This document shows, one piece after another, positions 23,172 through 30,283 of a stretch of 64,000 bases of DNA; within the stretch, counting starts at the first letter, position 1, and every line of letters starts with the position of its first letter. Made by a program: the position numbers and the translations under genes. The notes beneath the pieces are model-generated. The model was given only the letters and a program-made list of their open reading frames with translations. It was not told where the DNA came from and ran no database searches. Origin of the DNA: Polynucleobacter sp. Latsch14-2 (lineage in GTDB: Bacteria; Pseudomonadota; Gammaproteobacteria; Burkholderiales; Burkholderiaceae); NCBI RefSeq assembly GCF_018881925.1, contig NZ_JACVPL010000001.1, forward strand, positions 1 to 64,000, read 5' to 3'.

Positions 23172-23265
23172 CATTTGGTCGGGCGGATGAGATCCCGATG
23201 TATGAGGTCAAAAAAATGCCCGCATACCTCTGCGGGCAAAGATGTTTACTGCGAGAAAACTGTTC

Positions 23266-23406
23266 TTAATTCGAGCAAGCTTGGTTTAGGTAAGTAATTA
23301 CACCATCTTTAGTAAAACCAATTTTCCCCATATCTAATGTTGAGGCACTTACAACGCCCACAAACAATCCAATAACAAACCCGACAACCAAATGTTTCAT
23401 CCCCAT
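23266..23406 (-). CDS. Small exported or membrane peptide
   Basis: The 46-residue peptide, starting MGMKHLVVGFVIGLFVGVVS, has a signal-peptide or single-helix N-terminus, then STLDMGKIGFTKDGVITYLN. GGGAG precedes the ATG. It is the main gene of the shortest clear unit (about 0.5 kb). Function unknown. Confidence 0.5.
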   Translation of the reverse strand: MGMKHLVVGFVIGLFVGVVSASTLDMGKIGFTKDGVITYLNQACSN

Positions 23407-23454
23407 TTTCTTCTCCCACAATTATGTTGTTAGCGGTGAGCCAATACTCTACTT

Positions 23455-23601
23455 ATGCGTATGAGAAAAACTTGTCCTAAGTCAATTTTCTTGCCAAGAG
23501 TGGGTAGTACTTTAGTTCTAATGATGATTTTTAGTACTAAAAAACGCTATGAGGATTTCTATTATTGCGGTGCGTTAAAGAATATTTTTAATATCGACTA
23601 A
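23455..23601 (+). CDS. Possible small ORF at the right end of unit 5
   Basis: The 48-codon frame (MRMRKTCPKSIFLPRVGSTL, then LMMIFSTKKRYEDFYY) stops 6 bp before GACATCC of copy 6, as the last genes of other class-A units do. There is no clear ribosome site and no recognisable domain, so it may be chance or a gene remnant. Confidence 0.3.
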   Translation: MRMRKTCPKSIFLPRVGSTLVLMMIFSTKKRYEDFYYCGALKNIFNID

Positions 23602-23607
23602 GGATTT

Positions 23608-23653
23608 GACATCCTCGGCCCTGGTTCGATTCCGCCCCGGGCCACCAAGAAAC
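23608..23653 (+). repeat. tRNA-Phe 3'-end copy 6 (class A attachment site)
   Basis: GACATCCTCGGCCCTGG plus TTCGATTCC and the full acceptor end with CCACCAAGAAAC. It is the best-preserved class-A copy and separates the 0.5 kb unit from the exopolysaccharide unit. Confidence 0.85.
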
Positions 23654-23655
23654 AC

Positions 23656-23682
23656 AATAGCCCACTTGTTGGGCTATTTTTA
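23656..23682 (+). terminator. Terminator after copy 6
   Basis: AATAGCCC (23656-23663) pairs with GGGCTATT (23671-23678), followed by TTT. It is unrelated in sequence to the UUCG terminator of other units but occupies the same position. Confidence 0.75.
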
Positions 23683-23805
23683 TTAGAAGTCCTCAATGGC
23701 GCTTAGACCTTGTACCTAGCGTGTTTAGTTAAAGACCACGGCTCTAATCCGTCAATGAGGATTCAGCCACTCTGGTTCTAGACTGGGGTATCTGGTACAT
23801 GAAAT

Positions 23806-23904
23806 GTCCTTTAAAAGGACATTTCAATTAGACATCCCTGCGTCGCTCAAGCGTCGATTTAAGCGACGCTAAGGGTATGTACTCGTAATGTCGTTTTAAA
23901 CGAC
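23806..23904. promoter_or_regulatory. Three 15-bp palindromes upstream of the exopolysaccharide genes
   Basis: GTCCTTTAAAAGGAC (23806-23820), GTCGATTTAAGCGAC (23853-23867) and GTCGTTTTAAACGAC (23890-23904) lie between copy 6 and the glycosyltransferase. GACATCC occurs at 23831-23837. The region probably contains the operon promoter, so a regulatory role is plausible here. Confidence 0.5.
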
Positions 23905-23959
23905 AAAACAAGATTCCCAAGGAGTATCCTGAATAATTATAAATTTTGGATGGAATCCT

Positions 23960-25261
23960 TTGTACTTTACAGTAAAGGGAAAATTTATTTTTTCACTGCT
24001 ATTTTCCTTGGGCTGGATGGGGTTTTCTTTTTGGTATTCCCAGCCTTGGTTTTCAGATCTAAGCAATGAAATAGGGACATTCCCCGCTTATTTCATCATT
24101 ACTTTTATAGCCATTATTCCTGGCTTCATGAATGCCTTTGTAGCGATGGCGCTACTACTAGATCGTCGCCCTAAAGTCATTATTGATCAACACTACCCAC
24201 CAGTCACAATATTAATCGCCGCCTATAACGAAGAGAATTCAATAGCCTCAACCTTGTCAGGAATTTTTCTACAAGACTACCAAGCAGACATTCGCATCAT
24301 TGTGATTAATGATGGCTCCAGCGATAAGACTGTCGATTCTGTTAAAGCATTACAGTCGGCCCACCCAAATTTAGAGCTCATTGATTTAGGACATAACGGC
24401 GGCAAGGCATCGGCTCTAAATCATGGCTTGGCAAAATGCACAACGGACATCATTATTTCAATTGATGCGGATAGCTATATATTGAAAGATGGTGTTCGCC
24501 ACTTGGTTGGTCGATATCTCTCTGATCCAATCAATACCAAAGCGGTTGCTGGTGAAATTCTCATTCGCAATTCACGAGAAAACTGGATCACTAAGGCGCA
24601 GGAGTGGGATTACTTTTTAGGCATTGCTACTATCAAGCGCATTCAGTCTTTATTTCAAGGTACTTTAGTTGCTCAAGGCGCATTCTCTTTATATGACCGC
24701 AAAACAGTCCTGGATTTGGGCGGTTGGCCAGAGATGGTCGGTGAAGATATCGTGCTGACTTGGAGAATTTTGTCCGCTGGTCATAGAGTAGGACATGCTG
24801 AGGATGCTTTAGCTTTTACGGACTGCCCCAATACCTTAAGTAAATTTATACGCCAAAGAAGACGCTGGTCGCGAGGATTGATAGAGGCTTTTAAAGATAA
24901 TCCAATGATTCTTTTTAAGCCCAGGCTCTCTACGCTATATGTTTGGTGGAATACATTATTTCCGTTGATGGATATTGCTTTTACTTTTGGTTTCATCCCC
25001 GGATTAATCCTGGCTTGCTTTGGTATTTTTTGGATAGCAGGACCCATGACGCTATCACTATTACCAATGGCTTTTTTGCTGAATTGGCAAATGTATTTAA
25101 AAGGTAAGGCGATGTTTAATGATGAGCATCTGATAGTTAGAGCAAATATATTGGGTTTCTTGTCTTATGTTTTTGCCTATGGCTTAGTTCTTCAGCCTGC
25201 TTGTGTGTATGGATATTTTTCCGAGTTGTTTAATCTTCGTAAATCTTGGGGAACTAAATGA
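23960..25261 (+). CDS. Membrane glycosyltransferase family 2 (exopolysaccharide synthase)
   Basis: The 433-residue processive synthase probably polymerises a beta-linked sugar (PgaC/cellulose/hyaluronan-synthase group) and passes it through the inner membrane. Motifs are AAYNEE, VINDGSSD (UDP-sugar binding), ISIDADS (metal site), GEDIVLTWR (catalytic base) and QRRRW near residue 300. Two N-terminal and about four C-terminal membrane helices flank the cytosolic domain. The TTG start follows a weak ribosome site; an ATG 10 bp upstream is out of frame. The next gene overlaps by four bases. Confidence 0.88.
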   Translation: MYFTVKGKFIFSLLFSLGWMGFSFWYSQPWFSDLSNEIGTFPAYFIITFIAIIPGFMNAFVAMALLLDRRPKVIIDQHYPPVTILIAAYNEENSIASTLSGIFLQDYQADIRIIVINDGSSDKTVDSVKALQSAHPNLELIDLGHNGGKASALNHGLAKCTTDIIISIDADSYILKDGVRHLVGRYLSDPINTKAVAGEILIRNSRENWITKAQEWDYFLGIATIKRIQSLFQGTLVAQGAFSLYDRKTVLDLGGWPEMVGEDIVLTWRILSAGHRVGHAEDALAFTDCPNTLSKFIRQRRRWSRGLIEAFKDNPMILFKPRLSTLYVWWNTLFPLMDIAFTFGFIPGLILACFGIFWIAGPMTLSLLPMAFLLNWQMYLKGKAMFNDEHLIVRANILGFLSYVFAYGLVLQPACVYGYFSELFNLRKSWGTK

Positions 25262-26202
25262 GAAAAATAGTGAACACCCTTCTCATATGCCCTTTTTTGT
25301 TTGTTTCTCTTTACGCTTACGGTGAAGAAGAGGCGCCATCTAAGATGGCAGTATCTGCTCCTAATGCCTATGTCGCTTCAGATAGCGAAGGCTTTTCAAC
25401 CTACAAATACAATGCGGGATTTTTGCCTTTGTATGAGCATGGCGAAAAATATACAGGCATTAGCTATCAGCATAATTATTTCACCCAAGGTGGCTGGGAT
25501 TCTTCAGCAGAGGTTTACACATTACTAACCAAAGCCATTAATCCAAGAACAGGCTTGGGTTACAACGCCAATATTGGCTATAACTTAGAGAATGGCCATA
25601 AATTAATTACTACTGATAGTAATTATGGATTTCGGGTAACGGACTCCACAAAAGCCGAAGTCATGGTTAATAGAGATAGAGTAGAGACGCAAAACTCTTT
25701 AAACAATGGAATCTATTACACCCTTGGTGGCGTGAGTGTTGAGCAACAAATTCTTGAGCGTTTATCGGCTGTTGTGATGGGCGCTAATATGTATTTCTCT
25801 GATACCAATACCAGGCCAATAGTCAAAGCAAAGCTCATATATGACTTGGTGCCAGATTATGGACTAACAGCACAACTGCGTTATCGCCAATATAGAGATA
25901 CCAATACTAATGTTGCTAATAATTACTTCAATCCATCAACCTATAACGAGACGATGATTGCGTTTGGCGCAAGAAAAAGAATTGCGGGGTGGATGCTGAG
26001 CGGTACAGCAGGCGTTGGTCGCCAAACAGTTAATCAAGATCCAAGTACCACTACACAGCTTTATGAGTTCGCGGCTACGAGTCCAGTAGCTTCAAATGAT
26101 TACTACTTTAAGACTCGGGCGGGTTACGGCAAAATGGCAGGATTTCTTGGGCCCAACTACTTTTATCGCTATGTAATGGAAGAATTAATCATTCCTTTTT
26201 AA
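25258..26202 (+). CDS. Outer-membrane beta-barrel, probable polysaccharide exporter
   Basis: The 314-residue protein has a signal peptide (about 1-22), then about 280 residues of alternating strands typical of a barrel (NAGFLPLYEHGEKYTGISYQ, AQLRYRQYRDTNTN), and ends in ELIIPF with a terminal Phe. Coupling to the synthase suggests it exports the polymer, like the barrel half of PgaA, but without a TPR domain. The tail overlaps convergently with the diguanylate cyclase gene by 14 bp. Confidence 0.7.
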   Translation: MRKIVNTLLICPFLFVSLYAYGEEEAPSKMAVSAPNAYVASDSEGFSTYKYNAGFLPLYEHGEKYTGISYQHNYFTQGGWDSSAEVYTLLTKAINPRTGLGYNANIGYNLENGHKLITTDSNYGFRVTDSTKAEVMVNRDRVETQNSLNNGIYYTLGGVSVEQQILERLSAVVMGANMYFSDTNTRPIVKAKLIYDLVPDYGLTAQLRYRQYRDTNTNVANNYFNPSTYNETMIAFGARKRIAGWMLSGTAGVGRQTVNQDPSTTTQLYEFAATSPVASNDYYFKTRAGYGKMAGFLGPNYFYRYVMEELIIPF

Positions 26203-27055
26203 TATCATGCCCTCTTAAGGGGGGGGTAGAGGCACTCCAAAGGGCCACTCGATTTCGTCCTTGGTTTTTTGCTTGATACATTGCCAGGTCAGCCTCATTC
26301 ATTAGTTCATTAAGTACTATGCCGCGCTCCACTAATGGATTCATATTGGGATCGAAAATCGTAACCCCGACACTAATGGTAATTTTTATAGATGTTGGAG
26401 AGCTTGTTTCATTTACCATATTCGCAATATTTTTACGCAAACGCTCAGCAAATTGAGTGGCGCCCTCGACACTTGTTTCTGGCAATAAAATCAAAAACTC
26501 TTCACCACCAATTCTGCCAATCGTATCGATAGAGCGAAGAGTATCTTTGGAGTGTTTGACTAGGCTAGTCAAGATTTCGTCACCTATACGATGCCCAAAT
26601 TGATCATTTACATTTTTAAAATGATCAATATCCATCTCTAGTAAAGCAAAGCAATGCTTACTCCTACGCGAGCGATCAATCTCTTTAGAGATTCGATAAA
26701 GAATTTCAGTACGACTAAGACTGTTTGTCAGTGGATCTAATTGTGTAAATGCCTCTAGCGCAAAGAGGGCGCCATCAGTCTTATTGAGTAGCTTCTTTAA
26801 GCCTATTACCCCCAACAATAGAAACACAGAAATGAACAAAGAAAAAATAGCGTCTAGAAGATCATGGTGCCCGAATTCAAATATATGAAGTATCGGCGTT
26901 ACTCTTCTGACAATCATCAGTCCAAGGCCGATAGCAAGAAAAAGCCAGGCCCAGCGAAACACTTTACTTGAGTGCTTAAAAAAAAGAATGCTGATGAATG
27001 TGGCAATAACTTGGCACAGTAATGACAAGCCGTAAAGGCTAATTGCTATATACAA
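26189..27055 (-). CDS. Diguanylate cyclase (GGDEF)
   Basis: The 288-residue protein has about four N-terminal membrane helices (residues 1-105) as sensor, then a GGDEF domain. IGGEEF is the active site and MDIDHFKNVNDQFGH the metal/GTP-binding part. RSID lies five residues before GGEEF, the RxxD inhibitory site for product feedback. It makes cyclic di-GMP, which typically activates family-2 synthases such as its neighbour. A run of G near its stop is present at 26220. Confidence 0.9.
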   Translation of the reverse strand: MYIAISLYGLSLLCQVIATFISILFFKHSSKVFRWAWLFLAIGLGLMIVRRVTPILHIFEFGHHDLLDAIFSLFISVFLLLGVIGLKKLLNKTDGALFALEAFTQLDPLTNSLSRTEILYRISKEIDRSRRSKHCFALLEMDIDHFKNVNDQFGHRIGDEILTSLVKHSKDTLRSIDTIGRIGGEEFLILLPETSVEGATQFAERLRKNIANMVNETSSPTSIKITISVGVTIFDPNMNPLVERGIVLNELMNEADLAMYQAKNQGRNRVALWSASTPPLRGHDIKKE

Positions 27056-27158
27056 GATGCGCCTCGAATCTCTTGATTGGGTTGAATCAATTAAGCCTAT
27101 AAATCAGTAAAAAGTCTATAGATTTAAAAACTAATGGGTATACACTTGAACTAAAGGA

Positions 27159-28205
27159 ATGGTGGTTTTATTGAATCTGCCAAATATATTGATGACAAAT
27201 GATTTAAACAAAGAGCAGATAGTTAAGCAATCAGAGCTACGCTATAGGCGATTATTTGAGACTGCCCAAGATGGCATCTTGATACTTGATTTTCAAACAG
27301 GAGTCATTCAAGACGCCAATCCATTCATTACTAATTTACTTGGGTTTACAAGAGAAGAGCTCATCGGCAAAGAGCTTTGGGAAATTGGCGCAATGGTAGA
27401 TAAAGCCGCGGCCTTAACGGCATTTACTGTGCTTAAAGACAAGGGCTACATACGCTATGAAGATCTCCCATTAAAACGAAAAGATGAAGAGATTATTAAT
27501 GTAGAGTTTGTCAGCAATGCCTATGGCGTTAATGGCGACCGCGTTATTCAATGTAATATTCGCGACATCTCAGATAGAAAAAAGCTAGAAAAGGAGTTGC
27601 TCGAGTATCAGCACTCAGTCAACATTTCTATGAACGAAATGGTTGACACTTTAGCCAATGTCATTGTTGCTCGCGATCCATATACGGGCGGACATCAAAA
27701 GCGTGTAGCAAACCTAGCTGTAGCAATTGCCGCCGAAATGAATTTACCTTTACATACCATTGAGGGTATTCGAATGGCCGCTTTAGTTCACGATATTGGA
27801 AAAATTACCATACCCGCAGAAATTCTCACAAAGCCCATCGCCCTAAGCAACTTTGAGGTCGCCATGCTTAGGAATCATGTTCAAGCTGGCTATGACATGC
27901 TCAAACATATTCACTTTCCTTGGAATATTGCTCAAGCAGTTCTTCAGCATCATGAGCGTTTGGATGGCAGTGGCTACCCCAACGCAATTAAAGGCGATAT
28001 TGTCTGTGAGGAGGCTCGTATTCTGGGTGTGGCAGACACAGTAGAGGCAATGTCATCTGATCGCCCTTACAGAAAAGGTAAAGGTATAGATGCCGCATTA
28101 GAAGAAATCGCTATGGGTAGTGACAAGCTATTTGATGCTGATGTCGTTAACGCTTGCTTAAAAGTATTTAAAGTTGATGGGTATACATTCCCGCCGCTAA
28201 TTTAA
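27159..28205 (+). CDS. PAS-HD-GYP cyclic-di-GMP phosphodiesterase
   Basis: The 348-residue protein has a PAS domain (about 28-145, FETAQDGILILDFQTGVIQD) with PAC end, then an HD-GYP domain with LVHDIGKITIP and HHERLDGSGYP, the complete metal-binding and GYP signature. It degrades cyclic di-GMP. Together with the cyclase and synthase it forms a self-contained, oppositely acting control set for exopolysaccharide. AAAGGA precedes the ATG. The family palindrome follows 16 bp after the stop. Confidence 0.9.
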   Translation: MVVLLNLPNILMTNDLNKEQIVKQSELRYRRLFETAQDGILILDFQTGVIQDANPFITNLLGFTREELIGKELWEIGAMVDKAAALTAFTVLKDKGYIRYEDLPLKRKDEEIINVEFVSNAYGVNGDRVIQCNIRDISDRKKLEKELLEYQHSVNISMNEMVDTLANVIVARDPYTGGHQKRVANLAVAIAAEMNLPLHTIEGIRMAALVHDIGKITIPAEILTKPIALSNFEVAMLRNHVQAGYDMLKHIHFPWNIAQAVLQHHERLDGSGYPNAIKGDIVCEEARILGVADTVEAMSSDRPYRKGKGIDAALEEIAMGSDKLFDADVVNACLKVFKVDGYTFPPLI

Positions 28206-28221
28206 GAACGCCAGTTGAAAT

Positions 28222-28236
28222 GTCGTTTTAAACGAC
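28222..28236. promoter_or_regulatory. Palindrome GTCGTTTTAAACGAC near the right end of unit 6
   Basis: A perfect 15-bp palindrome, framed as ATGTCG...CGACAT, the same extended form as at 21481-21499, and similarly placed before the class-B copy 7. Confidence 0.55.
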
Positions 28237-28392
28237 ATTCATAGACACTATGGTGATTGACTGGTAGGGTATGGCGACACAATCTGTACACACGGAAAAA
28301 TAGCCCCTCGCAAGATTCTGATTTCATTGCCAAATTTGACCGGCACAAGGACGCACAATTTTTAGACAAGTCGGGACTGGTGACTCAAGCCC

Positions 28393-28479
28393 TTGAAATC
28401 AAAGCGAAAGCGGTCTATCGGAGGATATTTGAAAATCCTTGTGTCGGTGGTTCGATTCCGCCCCGGGCCACCAAGAAAC
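28393..28479 (+). repeat. tRNA-Phe 3'-end copy 7 (class B attachment site)
   Basis: The arm TTGAAATCAAAGCGAAAGCG followed by GTCTATCGGAGGATATT, then tRNA sequence from TGAAAATCC through CCACCAAGAAAC. Apart from two positions it matches copy 4, although the cargos of the two units are unrelated. Confidence 0.85.
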
Positions 28480-28482
28480 ATC

Positions 28483-28506
28483 AAAACCACCTTCGGGTGG
28501 TTTTTT
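28483..28506 (+). terminator. UUCG-loop terminator after copy 7
   Basis: AAAACCACC (28483-28491), TTCG, GGTGGTTTT (28496-28504) and T residues; followed by TTGGCCTGGC, similar to the flank of copy 5. Confidence 0.85.
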
Positions 28507-28576
28507 CATTTGGCCTGGCTAATGAGCTTTCATTGGCTGGGATTAGAATGAACCATAACCAACAAGAGGGGGTGTT

Positions 28577-29008
28577 ATGAGTTCTAAGAAATTAGTAGTG
28601 GGACTGCTATTTGGTATTTCTATTGCTTCCTTGGCTAGTGCGGCGATACCTGAACCACCAAATCCATTGGCAAACAGCAACCTGACATTTGATCAACGCC
28701 TTGAGCAAATGAAACAAACTGATGCCGCATTACTTAAGGCAACTCCAGAAGAGCGTAAAGAATACTGGCATAAGATGCGCGATCAAATGAAGGCTTTAAG
28801 CCCTGAAGATCGCAAGTTGGTTCACGAGAAAATGAAAGTTCAATGGCAATCAATTACTCCTGAGCAAAAAGAAAGAATGAAGGCAGAGAGAAAAGCTTTC
28901 TTTGATGGATTAACGCCTGAAGAGCAGGCTGAAATGAAAGCACGTAGAGCTAAATGGGAAAATATGAGTCCCGAGGAAAAGCAGAAGTGGCACAAGCAAG
29001 CTAGCTAG
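28577..29008 (+). CDS. Exported DUF3106-like helical protein
   Basis: The 143-residue protein has a signal peptide (about 1-22), then charged helices with repeated [L/I/M][T/S]PE[E/D] turns (LSPEDRKLV, ITPEQKERM, LTPEEQAEM, MSPEEKQKW). It resembles DUF3106/Spy-like periplasmic proteins that may buffer misfolded proteins or metals. GAGGGGGTG precedes the ATG. The stop is 5 bp before GACATCC of copy 8. It is the only gene of a 0.6 kb unit. Confidence 0.7.
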   Translation: MSSKKLVVGLLFGISIASLASAAIPEPPNPLANSNLTFDQRLEQMKQTDAALLKATPEERKEYWHKMRDQMKALSPEDRKLVHEKMKVQWQSITPEQKERMKAERKAFFDGLTPEEQAEMKARRAKWENMSPEEKQKWHKQAS

Positions 29009-29013
29009 GATCA

Positions 29014-29053
29014 GACATCCTCGGCCCTGGTCGATTCCGCCCCGGGCCACCAA
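29014..29053 (+). repeat. tRNA-Phe 3'-end copy 8 (class A attachment site)
   Basis: GACATCCTCGGCCCTGG is joined to TCGATTCC and the acceptor end CCACCAAC. It is followed by the same AATGCC-type terminator as the present tRNA gene, which indicates that unit 1 and the BrnTA unit have related left ends. Confidence 0.85.
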
Positions 29054-29062
29054 CATTCAAAT

Positions 29063-29090
29063 AATGCCCTGCTTTACGCGGGGCATTTTC
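29063..29090 (+). terminator. Terminator after copy 8
   Basis: AATGCCC (29063-29069) pairs with GGGCATT (29081-29087), followed by TTCTTTT. Near-identical to the terminator at 1795-1825. Confidence 0.8.
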
Positions 29091-29124
29091 TTTTGGTCAG
29101 GCGGAGTTGCTCCTTCTAATTAAT

Positions 29125-29143
29125 ATATGTACAATGTACATAT
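29125..29143. promoter_or_regulatory. Probable BrnA operator overlapping the brnT start
   Basis: ATATGTACAATGTACATAT is a perfect 9-bp inverted repeat around one base. The brnT ATG begins within its last two bases, so bound antitoxin would block transcription or initiation, the usual autoregulation in toxin-antitoxin operons. Confidence 0.7.
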
Positions 29144-29420
29144 GATTTCGTTACGATTTGAATGGGAGCCCAGAAAAGCTTCAGCCAATCTAAAGAAACA
29201 CGGCATTTCTTTTGAAGAGGCGAAATCTGTGTTTTATGATGAAAGTGCCAAGTTAATTTCCGACCCCGATCATTCGGAGGATGAAGACAGATTTATCTTG
29301 CTGGGAGTAAGCCATTCTCTTCGTGTGATTTTGGTTTGCCATTGTTATCGAAGCAAGGGTAATGTCGTTCGTATTATTTCGGCTCGTAAGGCAACTCCTA
29401 AAGAGTCAAAAGCTTATTAA
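29142..29420 (+). CDS. brnT: BrnT-family toxin
   Basis: The 92-residue protein starts ISLRFEWEPRKASANLKKHG after the initiator, with ISFEEAKSVFYD and a late VRIISARKATPKE, the BrnT ribonuclease-fold signature. BrnT cleaves RNA to arrest growth and is neutralised by BrnA. I used the ATG at 29142, in front of the family core; a frame five codons longer starts within the operator. The antitoxin gene follows 11 bp later. The pair is the sole cargo of a 0.65 kb unit. Confidence 0.88.
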   Translation: MISLRFEWEPRKASANLKKHGISFEEAKSVFYDESAKLISDPDHSEDEDRFILLGVSHSLRVILVCHCYRSKGNVVRIISARKATPKESKAY

Positions 29421-29431
29421 AGGTGATGAAG

Positions 29432-29641
29432 ATGCGTAAAGAATATGATTTCTCAAAAGCTCGTAAAAATCCATATGCTTCTATGCTCAAGAAGCCCATT
29501 ACCATTAGATTGGATGAGGATTCAGTGAGTTACTTCAAATCTGTATCAGAAGAAGTTGGAATTCCTTATCAAAGTCTCATTAATCTCTATTTGAGAGATT
29601 GTGCCGCTTCGCATAAGAAATTGAACCTTAGCTGGAAGTAG
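29432..29641 (+). CDS. brnA: BrnA-family antitoxin
   Basis: The 69-residue protein has the N-terminal RKEYDFSKARKNPYASMLKK toxin-binding segment, then a ribbon-helix-helix (ITIRLDEDSVSYFKSVSEEV, PYQSLINLYLRD), which is the BrnA layout. I chose the ATG at 29432, 8 nt after AAAGG, over GTG/ATG codons three and two codons upstream. It should bind the palindrome at 29125-29143. The stop is about 20 bp from copy 9. Confidence 0.85.
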   Translation: MRKEYDFSKARKNPYASMLKKPITIRLDEDSVSYFKSVSEEVGIPYQSLINLYLRDCAASHKKLNLSWK

Positions 29642-29659
29642 TCTAGAGGTAGGATGCTA

Positions 29660-29703
29660 GTCTCCTGAGGCTCTAGTCGATTCCGCCCCGGGCCACCAAG
29701 AAA
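29660..29703 (+). repeat. tRNA-Phe 3'-end copy 9 (diverged class A attachment site)
   Basis: TCGATTCC to CCACCAAG is intact (29677-29700), but the left arm reads GTCTCCTGAGGCTCTAG instead of GACATCCTCGGCCCTGG. The arm has either decayed or belongs to another element type. Confidence 0.8.
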
Positions 29704-29707
29704 TATC

Positions 29708-29731
29708 AAAACCACCTTCGGGTGGTTTTTT
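29708..29731 (+). terminator. UUCG-loop terminator after copy 9
   Basis: AAAACCACC (29708-29716), TTCG, GGTGGTTTT (29721-29729). It also serves as the convergent end of the DUF3147 gene. Confidence 0.85.
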
Positions 29732-29734
29732 CAT

Positions 29735-30085
29735 TTAAAGCAGATTAATTCCGAAGCCCTTCATCAATAAGGCAAATAAGCCAAAGCAGATAACTGTTGC
29801 CACTACGCAAGCTCCCATAGTTATCCAGAATCCTAGCTTAGGAAGTAAATATGGAAATAATAGAAACATAGGTAGCGTTGGAATCACATACCAAAAGGTG
29901 TAATAGGCGTGATTAGCAATTTTCTCTTCAGGCTGGTTTTCTAAATACAGCCATACCAAAGTTAAAAGAGTTATTAGTGGCAATGCCGCAATAAAGCCGC
30001 CCAACCTATCACTTCGTTTGGCAACTTCAGAAATGAATACAACCATTCCTGCTGTTAATAGATACTTTGTAATGATCCAAGTCAT
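29735..30085 (-). CDS. DUF3147-family membrane protein
   Basis: The 116-residue protein has four hydrophobic helices. SEVAKRSDRLGGFIAALPLI is the characteristic segment of DUF3147 inner-membrane proteins, whose function is unknown. It is one of the few cargos oriented against the tRNA, and its promoter must lie near the decayed copy at 30.13 kb. Confidence 0.8.
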   Translation of the reverse strand: MTWIITKYLLTAGMVVFISEVAKRSDRLGGFIAALPLITLLTLVWLYLENQPEEKIANHAYYTFWYVIPTLPMFLLFPYLLPKLGFWITMGACVVATVICFGLFALLMKGFGINLL

Positions 30086-30133
30086 TTGAGCTTTAGGAAG
30101 AAATAGGTATTGGATAGTCTAAAGCAGGATGGA

Positions 30134-30175
30134 GCGTCCCGGACTACCAAGAAAAAAACTACCTTCGGGTGGTTT
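30134..30175 (+). repeat. Decayed tRNA-Phe 3'-end copy 10 with decayed UUCG terminator
   Basis: GTCCCGGACTACCAAGAAA keeps CCxGG...ACCAAG of the tRNA end. It is followed by AAACTACC-TTCG-GGTGGTTT, the terminator with one G.T change. The T-loop TTCGATT is lost, so it is unlikely to be an active site. Confidence 0.6.
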
Positions 30176-30283
30176 CAGTGTTTCTATTTGCCTACGTGCT
30201 AGAGGACTCCCCACAAGATCAAACACGAATGTAATAATGCTCTCATGCTGATTTACATTTAAATAGAAAAGAGCTTAACCTAC

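Noticed and set aside
28257..28580. 107-codon frame upstream of the DUF3106-like gene
   Set aside because: It translates the class-B right arm, the tRNA copy and the terminator, so it is not credible as a gene.
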